Source of the DNA: JAJVID01 sp035714085
GTDB lineage: Bacteria; Acidobacteriota; Blastocatellia; RBC074
DNA length: 64,000 bases
Assembly (NCBI GenBank): GCA_035714085.1
Contig: DASTMP010000462.1
Location: 18,940 to 82,939 of the forward strand
Direction of reading: 5' to 3'
Positions 28,604 through 38,719 of the stretch are shown piece after piece; within the stretch, counting starts at the first letter, position 1, and each line of letters begins with the position of its first letter. A program made the translations under genes and the position numbers. The notes under the pieces were generated by a model. That model saw only the letters and a list, made by a program, of their open reading frames with translations, had not been told where the DNA came from and searched no databases.

Positions 28604-31101
28604 TATTCCTGTCTGAGCGCCACCATTGGGTCTACGCGCGACGCGCGACGCGCCGGCAGATAACCGGCCATAGCCGCAACCATCGCCAGCAATGTCGCGG
28701 CCATCAGGAGTGTGGCTGGATCGTGCGGTTGCAACCCATACAGCATCGCTCTCGCCGCATTTGCCGCCGCCAGCGCCAGCGCCGTTCCAACGATGAGACC
28801 AGCGAAGAGCAAAACAGTCGCCTCGCGCATAATCATCTTCACGATGTCTCCTCGGTTCGCGCCGAGCGCCTGGCGGATGCCAATCTCCTGGGTCCGCTGT
28901 GCGACCGTGTAGGACAGCACGCCGTACAACCCTATGGCGCCGAGTAGCGCGGCGAGCGCGCCGAAAAACCCGGATAGCGTAGCCATCAATCGTTCACGCA
29001 GTAGCGATTCGCGAATCTCGGTTTTAAAGACGTGAAAATGGAACGCGATGGCAGGATTGGCCGTTCCCAAAGCCTGCCGCACCGCGGCCATCAAACTGGC
29101 TATCGTCAGATTCGAGCGCAGCAGAATCTGAGCATACGTCCCAGGTCTTTCATCCTGGGACGCAGGCAAATAGATGATCGGCTTGAATTCCGCATGCAGG
29201 TCGTCGTATTTCGTATCGTGCGCCAGGCCGACGATCTCATAAGTGTGATCCAGGACGCCCGGGCCGACTTCAATGCGAAACGTTTTCCCCAACGGACTCA
29301 CGCCGTCTAGATACCGGCGCGCATATGACTCATTTACGATGGCGACTTTCGGCGCGGCGGACTTATCGCCGTCGCCGAAGTCGCGGCCAGCCAGCAATTG
29401 AATGTTCAGAGTCTTGAAATAATCGGGGCTTATCCGATTGAAGTTCGCAAAGCCTTTCTCGACGCCTCCGGCGGTGTTTACGAAAATCGCGTCGCCCCAA
29501 GTGGCCCCTCCGAACGGGACGTTAGTGGCGATGGCGGCCGCTTCTACGCCAGGCATCGCGCGCAACCGGTCGAGCAGTTCACGCTTGACCGCATAGCGCC
29601 GCTCGGACGGCAGCTTGAGTGGCGCCAGGCTGATGTCCGTTTGCAGAACTCCGTCCTGCGCGAAGCCCGCGTCCAGCGTCATCAGGTTGAACAGGCTGCG
29701 GGTGAATAACAGCGCGCCGACCATCAGGACGAGCGAAAGAGCGACTTGCGAGACAACCAGAACTCGCCGCAAGCTGACGCCTTCGCGATTTGCCGTCATC
29801 CCGCGCCCGCTGGATTTCATCGCCTCAGCCGGCGCGACCCGCGTCGCCCGCACAGCCGGCGTCAAGCCGAACAGAACACAGGTCAAAATCGCCACGCCCG
29901 CCGTAAAGCCGAAAACACGCCAGTCCATTTCCAAAGCGACGAACAGCGGCTGTATATCCGTGCTGATCAGGGAGACAACGTACCGGCCCAGATACTCGGC
30001 GCCCCAGGCGCCAATCACCGCGCCCAGTGTGGCCAGCAACAGGCTCTCGATCAGCAACTGCCGCACGAGCCGGACCCGCGTCGCTCCGAGCGCCAATCTC
30101 ACGACGATCTCCCGCTGGCGCGCGCTCGCCCGCGCCAGCATTAGGTTGGCCAGGTTGGCGCAGGCAATCAACAAAACCAGCCCGGCGGTCGCCAGCAGCA
30201 GCCAAAGTGGATCGTTGTACTTCAGTCGCAGTGAGGAAACGCCGGAACCAGCGGCCAAAGCTTCCAGTTTGAAGCCACGATACTCCGCCGCCCTCTCCGC
30301 GGTATAGCCAGTATCCACCGTGTCTTGAAAGATGCCGGACGAGATCGAATTCAGATGGGCGGTCGCCTGTTTAAGCGTCCAGCCCGGTTTGAGCCGCCCC
30401 ATCACCGACAGCCACCAGGATGAGCGACGGTCGAGCCTGTTCCCTTCGCCGTTGATCAGAGCTTCAGCGCAAATCGGAACGGCCACGTCGAAGTTGCGTC
30501 CCACTTCGACGCCGAAGAAGCTGGCTGGCGTGACGCCGATGATCTCCAAGGGATGGCCATCGAGCGTGATCTTTCTGCCCAGGACGGAAGCGTCGCCACC
30601 GAACGCGCGCTGCCAGAACGCATGGCTGATGACCACGCCAGGCGAACCGCAGCCGCGCTGGTCGTCGGCCTGTGTGAAGACGCGCCCCAGCAGGGGCCGC
30701 ACTCCGAGCACGTGGAAGAAATCCCCGCTCACCCACATCCCGTCTTCAGTAAAGCGCTGCTCACCGCGCGGAGAAAGATTGAAGGTCGCAGTCCCCCAAG
30801 CAAAGACGCCGGAAAAGGCCTGCTGCCTCTCCCGAATCTGTTCCCAGAGCGGGTTGGTCAACTCCGCGCCCCGCAAGCTGAAGTCCCCCCAACGATTGGG
30901 CGACCCCGCGGTGCGCACCTCGGCGAGTTCTTCAGGTTTTTGCACGGGCAGCGAGCGCAGACGAACCGCGTTCAGCAATTGGAAGATCGCCGTATTCGCG
31001 CCGACGCCCAGCGCCAGCGTGATCACCGCAATCAACGTGAAGCCGCGGTTCTTCCACAACATTCGCGCCCCGTAGCGCAGGTCTTGTATAACGGCTTGCA
31101 T
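28603..31101 (-). CDS. ADOP-10: orphan MacB/FtsX-type permease, divergent subgroup
   Basis: 832 aa from the ATG at 31099-31101 (MQAVIQDLRYGARMLWKNRG; AGGAGGAATT). After TM1 it reads FQLLNAVRLRSLPVQKPEEL, the 'RSLPV' type shared with ADOP-1 and ADOP-16. The first periplasmic domain contains a Cys pair region (DDQRGCGSPGVVIS and VAVPICAEALING), which could form a disulfide. Coupling motifs: REIVVRLALGATRVRLVRQ and QEIGIRQALGANRGDIVK. The C-terminus GYLPARRASRVDPMVALRQE replaces the usual ATKVD by ASRVD. Family role as for the other array members; no feature tells its substrate. Confidence 0.9.
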   Translation of the reverse strand: MQAVIQDLRYGARMLWKNRGFTLIAVITLALGVGANTAIFQLLNAVRLRSLPVQKPEELAEVRTAGSPNRWGDFSLRGAELTNPLWEQIRERQQAFSGVFAWGTATFNLSPRGEQRFTEDGMWVSGDFFHVLGVRPLLGRVFTQADDQRGCGSPGVVISHAFWQRAFGGDASVLGRKITLDGHPLEIIGVTPASFFGVEVGRNFDVAVPICAEALINGEGNRLDRRSSWWLSVMGRLKPGWTLKQATAHLNSISSGIFQDTVDTGYTAERAAEYRGFKLEALAAGSGVSSLRLKYNDPLWLLLATAGLVLLIACANLANLMLARASARQREIVVRLALGATRVRLVRQLLIESLLLATLGAVIGAWGAEYLGRYVVSLISTDIQPLFVALEMDWRVFGFTAGVAILTCVLFGLTPAVRATRVAPAEAMKSSGRGMTANREGVSLRRVLVVSQVALSLVLMVGALLFTRSLFNLMTLDAGFAQDGVLQTDISLAPLKLPSERRYAVKRELLDRLRAMPGVEAAAIATNVPFGGATWGDAIFVNTAGGVEKGFANFNRISPDYFKTLNIQLLAGRDFGDGDKSAAPKVAIVNESYARRYLDGVSPLGKTFRIEVGPGVLDHTYEIVGLAHDTKYDDLHAEFKPIIYLPASQDERPGTYAQILLRSNLTIASLMAAVRQALGTANPAIAFHFHVFKTEIRESLLRERLMATLSGFFGALAALLGAIGLYGVLSYTVAQRTQEIGIRQALGANRGDIVKMIMREATVLLFAGLIVGTALALAAANAARAMLYGLQPHDPATLLMAATLLAMVAAMAGYLPARRASRVDPMVALRQE

Positions 31102-31115
31102 AATTCCTCCTGAGA

Positions 31116-31194
31116 AGGTGTCAGGTGTCAGGATAGAGTCTGCGGCGCCAATTCTTGTCTGGAACCTGACACCTGACACCTGACACCTGGAACC
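31116..31194. repeat. CAGGTGT heptamer hairpin, core type A' in forward orientation
   Basis: Two CAGGTGT-type units, the core GGATAGAGTCTGCGGCGCCA then ATTCTTGTCTGG, then CTGACAC units. It fills the gap ADOP-11/ADOP-10. It is the forward version of the cores at 25919-25992 and 28490-28603. Confidence 0.8.
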
Positions 31195-31200
31195 TCATCC

Positions 31201-33630
31201 CTATTCCTGCCTGAGCGCGACCATCGGGTCTACCTTCATCGCGCGCCGCGCCGGCAGATAACCTGCGAGCAAGGCGGCGCCCGTCAGCAGCAGAGTGAAT
31301 CCGACAAACGTCAGCGGGTCGAGCGCGACGACACCGAAGAGCGCGCCGGCCATCAGCCGTCCGAGGGCCAACGCCACCGGCAGCCCGATTGCCAGGCCGA
31401 GCGCAGCGAGCTTGAGCGATTGACTGACAATCAACCTGAACACATCGCGCGGGCGCGCGCCCAGCGCTAATCGCACACCGATCTCGCGCGTCCGCTGCGA
31501 GACGGCGTATGCCATGACGCCGTAGACGCCGACCGCCGCGAGCGCGAGCGCCATCGCGCCGAACATCGCCATCAGCGCCGCCGCCAACCGCAGTCCTGCC
31601 AGATCATCAGCAATCGCTTGCTCGTGACTTTTGATCTCAAAAAGGGGCAACTTGTCGTCCAGCGCGGCAATCTGCGCGCGGACGGCTGAAACGGCGCTCA
31701 TTGGTTCGCCGGAAGTCCGCACGACGAAGTATGCGCCGCGATCCGGGATTTGCTGGTTTGGCAGGTACAGTATCGGCTGCGTTTCGCGGTCGAACATGAA
31801 CCGCGAGACGTCGCCAGCCACGCCGACAATCGTATGCCAGGGGGCCGACTCCGCCGCGCCGACTTTGACGCGCCGGCCCAGCGGGTCCTCGTTGGGGAAA
31901 TATCGCCGCGCCAGCGCCTCGCTGATCACCGCTACGCGTGGCGTGTCCTCCTCATCAGTGACCGAAAACGCGCGACCTTTGACGATAGGGATGCGCACGG
32001 TTCTGAAGTAATCCGCGCCGACTTGCTGAGAAGTGAGGACGCGCTCCTGCCCTGGCGGCGCGGGCCGCCCTTCAATTTGAAACTCCGTCGAATTCCAGTC
32101 GTCGGTTCCTGGGAGAAATCGGGTGGAAGTCGCCGACTCGACACCCGGCAGCGCCGCCAGCCGCTCTTGCGCAAGGCGATGAAAAGCCGCGATCTGACGC
32201 TCTTCCGCATATCGCGATGACGGTAGTACCGTACGCAGCGTCAGCACGTGGCGCGGATCGAAGCCCTGGTGTTGCTTTTCTGTCAGTCGCGCGAAGCCTT
32301 TGACCATCAACCCTGCCCCGACCAGCAACACGAGCGCCAGCGCGACTTCGGCGACTATCAATGCCTTGCGCAGACGCTGCCGTCCGACGCCCGCGCCATC
32401 GCTGCGACCACCTTCTTTGAGTGTCTCATTAAGGTTGGGCCGGGAAGATTGCAGCGCCGGGACTAGACCGAAGATGACGCTGCTCGCCAGCGCTATTAAG
32501 AAGGTGAAGATCATCACCCGCTCGTTGATACTGAAATGTTCCCAGCCCACAATGTATCGAACCGCTTCGGGCGGGAGGCTGCCGCGAATGAAATCGAGAA
32601 ACCAGAAGGAAACCAGCAGACCGCTGACGCCGCCGAGCAAGCCGAGCAACAGACTCTCGGTCAGCAATTGCCGCACGAGAGCCAACCGCCCCGCGCCCAA
32701 TGCTGCGCGGACGGCCAACTCCCGCGCGCGCGCGCTGACGCGAGCCAGTTGCATGTTGGCGATGTTGACACAGGCGATCAGCAGCACGAATCCGACTGCA
32801 GCCATGAGCAATCCCACGAACACGTCGTTGTACTTGCCGTTGGCCCGCTGGCGCAACAACTTGATCGTCAGGCCTCGCCCTGTGTTCGTCTGCGGATATT
32901 GCGTCGCGAGCCGTTGGGCCAATATCCCAATTTCCGCGTTGGCCTGCCCTAACTCGACGTCCGTTTTGAGTCGCGCCACGACCGACAAGCTCCGATCCTG
33001 GCGCTCATTCCAGGCTTCATTGCCGAGCGCCAGCGGCGTCCATAACTCGACCGGCTTCGGGAAGTTGAAATTCGCCGGCATCACGCCGATGACCGTATAA
33101 GCTTTTCCATCCAGCGAGACCGTCGCGCCGACAATCTTGGGATCTGCGCCGAAGCGTTGGCGCCATAGGCCATAACTTAGCACTACCACCTGATCTCGCC
33201 CCGCCTGTTCCTCTTCCGGTAAAAACACTCGCCCCAACGCAGCCTCGGCGCCGAGCAGTCGGAAGAAGCCCGCTGCGACATTGACGTTCTGCACGCGTTC
33301 CGGCTCGCCCACGCCAGTCAGAGTCGCATTCGATTGCTGGTAAGCGGCTAGATCAACAAAGGCCGACTGTTGTCGGCGCAGGTCAGCGTAATCAGCCGGA
33401 GCCATCCCGTAGAACTCGCTGCCCTGTTGCGACATCGTCCCGTATACCATCACTAGCCGGTCGAGGTCGGGAAAATCAAAGGGCCGCAGCACGAGCGCGT
33501 TGGTCAAGCTGAAAATCGCCGTGTTCGCGCCAATGCCGAGCGCCAGCGTGATGACTGCGATCGTCGTGAACCCCTGGTTCTTCCACAACATTCGCGCGCC
33601 GTACCGCAAGTCTTGCCAAAGGGTTTGCAT
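31201..33630 (-). CDS. ADOP-11: orphan MacB/FtsX-type permease
   Basis: 809 aa, start MQTLWQDLRYGARMLWKNQG after GGGAGGAATT. First FtsX block: NIANMQLARVSARARELAVR followed by AALGAGRLALVRQ; the ARAREL form and Met in NMQLARV set it apart. After TM5 it carries LTEKQHQGFDPRHVL, two to three residues longer than the usual LRVDPGFDPRNVL. Second coupling motif REIGVRLALGARPRDVFR. The tail GYLPARRAMKVDPMVALRQE resembles ADOP-10 in GYLPARR and RQE, suggesting that these neighbours share a more recent history or exchanged their ends. Confidence 0.9.
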   Translation of the reverse strand: MQTLWQDLRYGARMLWKNQGFTTIAVITLALGIGANTAIFSLTNALVLRPFDFPDLDRLVMVYGTMSQQGSEFYGMAPADYADLRRQQSAFVDLAAYQQSNATLTGVGEPERVQNVNVAAGFFRLLGAEAALGRVFLPEEEQAGRDQVVVLSYGLWRQRFGADPKIVGATVSLDGKAYTVIGVMPANFNFPKPVELWTPLALGNEAWNERQDRSLSVVARLKTDVELGQANAEIGILAQRLATQYPQTNTGRGLTIKLLRQRANGKYNDVFVGLLMAAVGFVLLIACVNIANMQLARVSARARELAVRAALGAGRLALVRQLLTESLLLGLLGGVSGLLVSFWFLDFIRGSLPPEAVRYIVGWEHFSINERVMIFTFLIALASSVIFGLVPALQSSRPNLNETLKEGGRSDGAGVGRQRLRKALIVAEVALALVLLVGAGLMVKGFARLTEKQHQGFDPRHVLTLRTVLPSSRYAEERQIAAFHRLAQERLAALPGVESATSTRFLPGTDDWNSTEFQIEGRPAPPGQERVLTSQQVGADYFRTVRIPIVKGRAFSVTDEEDTPRVAVISEALARRYFPNEDPLGRRVKVGAAESAPWHTIVGVAGDVSRFMFDRETQPILYLPNQQIPDRGAYFVVRTSGEPMSAVSAVRAQIAALDDKLPLFEIKSHEQAIADDLAGLRLAAALMAMFGAMALALAAVGVYGVMAYAVSQRTREIGVRLALGARPRDVFRLIVSQSLKLAALGLAIGLPVALALGRLMAGALFGVVALDPLTFVGFTLLLTGAALLAGYLPARRAMKVDPMVALRQE

Positions 33631-33644
33631 AATTCCTCCCGAAG

Positions 33645-33732
33645 AAGGTTTCAGGTATCAGGTGTGAGGTGTCAGGATAGAGTTTGCGTCGTCATTCCTT
33701 ATCTGACACCTGACACCTCACACCTGACACCT
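33645..33732. repeat. CAGGTGT heptamer hairpin, core type A
   Basis: Units CAGGTTT, CAGGTAT, GAGGTGT, the core GGATAGAGTTTGCGTCGTCA...CCTTATCTG, then CTGACAC/CTCACAC units. It fills the gap ADOP-12/ADOP-11. Matching substitutions (GAGGTGT facing CTCACAC) suggest that pairing of the arms is kept. Confidence 0.85.
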
Positions 33733-36166
33733 ATTCATATCTGAGCGCGATTAGCGGATCTACCTTCGTGGCGCGCCGCGCCGGGAAATAACACGCCGCC
33801 AATCCGGCCAGCGCCACCACTGTCACCACCGCGACCAGCGTCAACGGATCGCGCGGCGACACTCCCCAAAGCTGATTGGCGATTACTCGCGTCACGGCGA
33901 AACTAGCCAGCAATCCCACCCCCACGCCCAACCCGACTAACTGCAATCCCATCCGCAAAACCATCCACACCACGTTCGCTGACCCGGCGCCCAGCGCCAT
34001 CCGGATGCCGATCTCGTGTGTCTGCCGCGCGACCGTGTAAGCGATCACGCTGAACACTCCCAGCGCCACCAGCGACAGTCCGACACTCGCAAAGACTCCC
34101 AGCAGAACCAGACTGAAACGCGGCTCGGCGAAGGTGAACTGCCTCAGGAAATCTTCCAGACTGCCGGTCAGCGTCAACGCAATATTGCGATCCACGGCCC
34201 AAATTTCCCGCCGCACGTTGTTGAGCAGCGAAAGCGGCGGCGCAGAAGTCCTGACCAGAATACCCCGCTCGAAGGCGCCAGTGATCGTATATGGCACGAA
34301 CATTTCCGGCATTGAAGGTTCCTGAATGCCCTGATTCTTGGCGTCAGAGATCACGCCGATGATCTCGAAGACCGGTTCTTTGACCGGAGAATCGGGCATG
34401 CTCTCCAGCATATTGATTTTGACCGTTTGCCCAATCGGGTTTTCATTGCCGAGGAACTTGTTTACGAACGTCTGGTTCACGACGGCGACTTTGCGCGCGA
34501 CACTCACTTCCGTTTCCGAGAGTGTGCGGCCGCGCAGCGTCCGCAGTTGCAGTGTCGGGAAATAGCCCTCGCTGCAGAGTTGGAAAATCGCCCGCCATTT
34601 CTCGGTGTGCGTTTTTCCGACGATGTCTATTTCGCTGCCAATGCCGCCATAAGGCGGGAGCGTGCTCGTCTCGGTCGCGGCCACCACGCCGGGCAGCGCG
34701 CGCAGCCTTGGCAACAGTTGCCCGAAAAACCGCTGTTTATCGGCGGCCGTCGTGTATTGGCCGCGCGGGAAAGGCAATCGCGCCACCAGGATGTTCTCCG
34801 GATTGAAGCCCAGATCCACTTGTTGCAACTTGACGAAACTGCGCATCAGCAGCCCCGCGCCAGACAGCAACACCAGCGACAGCGCCACCTCGAACACCAC
34901 CAGCGCATTCCGCAGCCGTCCCCGCCTGAAACCGCCGCCGGCGCCTTTGCTGGCGTCTTTCAGCGGCTCGACCAGGTCTTTTCTGACCGCTTGCAGCGCA
35001 GGCGCCAGGCCGAAGAGCACGGCGGAGCCGGCCGCCGCCCCCAAACTGAAGAGCAGGACTGGAAGGTTCAACCGAATCTGGGCTTCGCGCGGGATGAGGC
35101 CGTCCGGAATCAGCGTCACCAGGCCCTTGATGCCGGCGTAAGAAAAGAGACAGCCCAGGACCGCTCCGCCGATCGCGAGCAGCAAACTCTCGGTCAGCAA
35201 TTGACCAACCAGTCGCATCCGGCTGGCGCCCAGCGCGGAGCGAATCGCTATCTCTTTCTCCCGCGCCGTCGCGCGCGCCAACAACATGTTCGCCACATTG
35301 CTGCATGCGATCAGCAGCAACAGGCTGACAGCGGCGGCGATCGTATAGAGCGTCTTGCGAAATTGCCCGACTATATTATCAACCCAACTTATGATCTGGA
35401 CGCTGAAGTTCTTTGGGTAGTTATCAGGATAAACCTTCGCAAGCCGCCGCGAGATCAGCTCTATATCGGCTTGCGCTTGTTGGACGGTGACGCCGGGCTT
35501 GAGCCTCGCCTGGAAATTCCAGTAATCGCGATTGGCGCGCGGATCGCCGCGCTCCATCGCCCGGACGATCCAGAGGTCTGCGCCAAGCTTGGTGAAGCGC
35601 GGCGGCATGATGCCGACCAGAGTCGTCGGCGTCCCATTGAGCGTGAAAGTCTTGCCCAGGATGGTCGAGTCCAGATTGAAGCGCTTGCCCCATATTTTGT
35701 AGGACATCACGAAGACCGGCGGCGCTCCCGCCTTGGCGTCGTCCGGCGTGATGCCGCGACCGAGTTGCGCCGGCACGCCCAGGAAGCGAAAGGTGTTGGG
35801 CGTGACATAGCCGCCATTGAATTGTTCCATCCCGGCGCCACTGTCGTAGAGCACGTCACCGCCCGTGCCTCCGATGACATCTTCGAACACGTGGTTCTGT
35901 TCCTGGTAATCTAGGAACTCCGGCGTCTGAAAGTAAGTGCGTCCGCCCGGACGGCTGTTGCTAGTATCGTGAATCTGAATGGCGACCACACGGTGCGCAT
36001 CCGTGTATGGAAACGGATCCAGCAAAATGTTCTGGATCGCGCTGAAGATAGTGGTGGTCGAGCCGATGCCCAACGCCAGTGTCAGTATTGCCATTAACGT
36101 GAAGCCCGGCTGCTTAAATAACATTCGCGCGCCGTAGCGCAGGTCTTGCCAAAGGTCTGCGATCAT
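33731..36166 (-). CDS. ADOP-12: most divergent orphan permease of the array
   Basis: 811 aa from the ATG at 36164-36166 (MIADLWQDLRYGARMLFKQPG), with GGAGGT 6 nt before it. TM1 ends GIGSTTTIFSAIQNILLDPF, whereas nearly all other copies have GIGANTAIFS and LLRPLP. The first periplasmic domain is Gly-rich and Asn-rich (GGTGGDVLYDSGAG) and begins TYFQTPEFLDYQEQNHVFED. Coupling motifs: KEIAIRSALGASRMRLVGQ and HEIGIRMALGAGSANVVW. Tail KVDPLIALRYE. Only 20 bp separate it from ADOP-13, with no hairpin, so this pair is the tightest in the array and is surely co-transcribed. Confidence 0.9.
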   Translation of the reverse strand: MIADLWQDLRYGARMLFKQPGFTLMAILTLALGIGSTTTIFSAIQNILLDPFPYTDAHRVVAIQIHDTSNSRPGGRTYFQTPEFLDYQEQNHVFEDVIGGTGGDVLYDSGAGMEQFNGGYVTPNTFRFLGVPAQLGRGITPDDAKAGAPPVFVMSYKIWGKRFNLDSTILGKTFTLNGTPTTLVGIMPPRFTKLGADLWIVRAMERGDPRANRDYWNFQARLKPGVTVQQAQADIELISRRLAKVYPDNYPKNFSVQIISWVDNIVGQFRKTLYTIAAAVSLLLLIACSNVANMLLARATAREKEIAIRSALGASRMRLVGQLLTESLLLAIGGAVLGCLFSYAGIKGLVTLIPDGLIPREAQIRLNLPVLLFSLGAAAGSAVLFGLAPALQAVRKDLVEPLKDASKGAGGGFRRGRLRNALVVFEVALSLVLLSGAGLLMRSFVKLQQVDLGFNPENILVARLPFPRGQYTTAADKQRFFGQLLPRLRALPGVVAATETSTLPPYGGIGSEIDIVGKTHTEKWRAIFQLCSEGYFPTLQLRTLRGRTLSETEVSVARKVAVVNQTFVNKFLGNENPIGQTVKINMLESMPDSPVKEPVFEIIGVISDAKNQGIQEPSMPEMFVPYTITGAFERGILVRTSAPPLSLLNNVRREIWAVDRNIALTLTGSLEDFLRQFTFAEPRFSLVLLGVFASVGLSLVALGVFSVIAYTVARQTHEIGIRMALGAGSANVVWMVLRMGLQLVGLGVGVGLLASFAVTRVIANQLWGVSPRDPLTLVAVVTVVALAGLAACYFPARRATKVDPLIALRYE

Positions 36167-36186
36167 ATTTACCTCCGATTCGCCAA

Positions 36187-38616
36187 CTACTCGCATCGAA
36201 GAGCGATCATCGGATCCACTTTCGCCGCTCGCCGCGCCGGCGCCCAGCAAGCCACGAGCGCCACGCCGATGAGCAGCATAGCGACGGTGATGAACGTCAG
36301 CGGATCAGTCGCGCTCACGCTAAACAGCAAATTCGACATGAGGCGCGTCAGCGCCAACGCGCCGATCAACCCGATCACGACGCCGGTCAACGCCAGTTTC
36401 ATTCCCTGTCCGACGACGAGCTTCAGCACATCAGCGCCTTTGGCGCCCAAAGCGACGCGAATCCCGATCTCCTGCGTGCGCTGAGTCACGCTGTACGCCA
36501 TCACGCCGTAAATGCCGACGGCCGCCAGCAGCAACGCCACCATCGCAAAGATAGCGAGCAGCAGCGTATTGAAGCGCTGCCGCGCGATGGAACTTCCCAG
36601 CAGGCTTTCCAGCGTGCGCACATCGGCCACCGGTTGCTTGGCGTCGAGCGAACGAATTACGTCACGCGCCGAAATCGCGAGAGCATTGGCGTCGCCTTTC
36701 GCGCGAATCACGAAGGTCATCGAGAAATATGTTGATTTGGGTATCGGCCAATAGGCCATCGGCTCGGCTTCATGGTCGAAGCCCGCCTGCTTTACGTCGC
36801 CCACGACGCCGATGATCTCGCTCGGCGTATTGCCGTTTCTCAGACCGATCGTGATACGCCGGCCGAGCGGCTCTTCGTTCGGAAAGTACTTTCGCGCCAG
36901 GGCTTCATTGATCACGACGATGTGCCGCGTCTCACGGGTTTCCTGCTCGGTGAAGAGGCGACCGCGTTTGAGCGGAATCTGCAGCGTGCGGAAAAAGTTC
37001 TGGTCGGTGACCGAAACGCCTGTGGTCATACTTCGATCCGGCGGCGGCTCGGGCCAGCCTTCGACCCGAAAACCAGTAACGGCGCCCGGCCCGGCGAAGG
37101 GCAGGAAGTTGACCGCGCCCGCAGACTCGACGCCGGGTAAGGCTTGCAGGCCTTCGACGGCGCGGTTGAAGAAGTTGACGATCTTGCCGTCCTGGTCGTA
37201 CACGCGGCCCGGCAACGCCACGCGCATCGTCAGCACATTGCGGGCATTGAATCCCGTCTCGACCGAATGCAAACGCAGGAAACTTCTGAGCAGCAGTCCT
37301 GCGCCGATGAGCAGGACAAGCGCCAAAGCGACTTCGGCAATCACGAACACGCTGCGCAAACGTTGACTGCGCCAGTCGCCTGCCAGATTTCGGCCTGCCT
37401 CTTTCAACGTCTCGCTAAGGTTGAGCCGAGTCGATTCGAACGCCGGCGCAAGTCCGAAGATGATTCCCGTCAGTAACGTCACGGCTAAAGTGAAGCCGAG
37501 CGCCGGCGCGCTGATCTCCACGCCATGCAAATCAGCCAGTTCAGGCGGACTCAGTCCGATAAGTAATTCCGCGCCCCATCCAGCCAGCAGCAATCCCGCC
37601 GCGCCGCCCAGGCCCGCTAACATCACGCTCTCGGTCAGCAATTGCCGCAGGATGCGCCACGCGTGAGCGCCCATCGCCGTCCGAACCGCCATCTCTTTCT
37701 GCCTCGACGCCGCGCGCGCCAGCAGCAAGTTGGCGACATTGGCGCACGCGATCAACAGCACGCAGCCGACCGCGCCCATCAGCACGAGCAGCCCCTGGCG
37801 GATCTCGCCCGCGAGTTGTTGGCGCAGAGGTATCACGTTCACGCTGTAGCCGGTGTTGAATCCCTTGTATTGCTCGGCCAGTCTTAGGCCTATGGTCTCC
37901 ATTTCGGCGCGCGCTTGATTTAGCGTGACGCCGGGTTTGAGCCGCGCGACCGCGCTCGCAAAACGTCCTTGCCGCGACCGCATAAAGTCATTGACGATCA
38001 AAGGCGTCCAGATCTCCGCCGCCTTGCCGGTCAGCGAATTCTCTCTGATATGCCATTTGAAGTCCGGCGGCATGACCCCGATGATCGTGTTCTCAACATT
38101 GCCGAGGAGCGCCTTGCGGCCGATTATGTTCGGATCGCCGCCGAACCGGCGGCGCCATAACCCATAGCTGATGACGATCACGTTATTCTGCCCAGGCTTG
38201 CTGTCATCCGGCGTAAAGGTGCGGCCAAGCATCGCATTCACGCCCAGTACCGAAAACAGATTGTCCATCGCCCGCTGCGCCGGGATCTCTTCAGGCTCGC
38301 CGTCGCTGGTGAGGTTGGTTCGCGTGTCGGCGAAGGCGGCCATGTCGGTGAAAACGCTGTTCTGCGCCTTCCAGTCGAGGAAATTACCGATGTTAATCTG
38401 GTTCTGCTCACTGCCCTGGGCCTTTTCCCAGACAGTCACCAACCGCTCTGCTTGTCCATAAGGCAGTGAGCGAATCAGCACAGCATTGACCACGCTGAAG
38501 ATCGCTGTGTTCGCGCCGATGCCAAGCGCCAGCGTGATCACAGCGATCAACGTGAAGCCGGGTCTCTTCCACAACATTCGCGCGCCGTAGCGCAGATCCT
38601 GCAACAGGATTCGCAT
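36187..38616 (-). CDS. ADOP-13: orphan MacB/FtsX-type permease
   Basis: 809 aa, start MRILLQDLRYGARMLWKRPG after GGAGGAATT. The first periplasmic domain is of the 'WEKAQGSEQNQINIGNFLDWKAQNSVFTDMAAF' type, related to ADOP-17 (WEDAAKIGF...NYADWKAQNQVFEDMAAL) and ADOP-14. The first coupling motif is unusual: KEMAVRTAMGAHAWRILRQ, with AHAW in place of AGRL or ASRW. Second: QEIGIRVALGAKGADVLK. Tail CWAPARRAAKVDPMIALRCE. Upstream is ADOP-14 after a hairpin; downstream ADOP-12 follows after 20 bp. Confidence 0.9.
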   Translation of the reverse strand: MRILLQDLRYGARMLWKRPGFTLIAVITLALGIGANTAIFSVVNAVLIRSLPYGQAERLVTVWEKAQGSEQNQINIGNFLDWKAQNSVFTDMAAFADTRTNLTSDGEPEEIPAQRAMDNLFSVLGVNAMLGRTFTPDDSKPGQNNVIVISYGLWRRRFGGDPNIIGRKALLGNVENTIIGVMPPDFKWHIRENSLTGKAAEIWTPLIVNDFMRSRQGRFASAVARLKPGVTLNQARAEMETIGLRLAEQYKGFNTGYSVNVIPLRQQLAGEIRQGLLVLMGAVGCVLLIACANVANLLLARAASRQKEMAVRTAMGAHAWRILRQLLTESVMLAGLGGAAGLLLAGWGAELLIGLSPPELADLHGVEISAPALGFTLAVTLLTGIIFGLAPAFESTRLNLSETLKEAGRNLAGDWRSQRLRSVFVIAEVALALVLLIGAGLLLRSFLRLHSVETGFNARNVLTMRVALPGRVYDQDGKIVNFFNRAVEGLQALPGVESAGAVNFLPFAGPGAVTGFRVEGWPEPPPDRSMTTGVSVTDQNFFRTLQIPLKRGRLFTEQETRETRHIVVINEALARKYFPNEEPLGRRITIGLRNGNTPSEIIGVVGDVKQAGFDHEAEPMAYWPIPKSTYFSMTFVIRAKGDANALAISARDVIRSLDAKQPVADVRTLESLLGSSIARQRFNTLLLAIFAMVALLLAAVGIYGVMAYSVTQRTQEIGIRVALGAKGADVLKLVVGQGMKLALTGVVIGLIGALALTRLMSNLLFSVSATDPLTFITVAMLLIGVALVACWAPARRAAKVDPMIALRCE

Positions 38617-38630
38617 AATTCCTCCAAAGC

Positions 38631-38719
38631 CAGGTTTCAGGTTTCAGGTTTCAGGTTTCAGGTAGGAATCTGCGAAGCCATTCTTTTACTGACACCTGAC
38701 ACCTGACACCTGACACCTA
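38631..38719. repeat. CAGGTTT heptamer hairpin, core type B
   Basis: Four CAGGTTT units, core TAGGAATCTGCGAAGCCATT then CTTTTACTG, then CTGACAC units. The two arms now carry different heptamer variants (GTTT against GACAC), so pairing includes G-T pairs or mismatches. Gap ADOP-14/ADOP-13. Confidence 0.8.

Noticed and set aside
34427..35914. Plus-strand open frame of 495 codons opposite ADOP-12
   Set aside because: Antisense shadow: composition dominated by Arg, Gln, His and Ala, and no domain recognisable.
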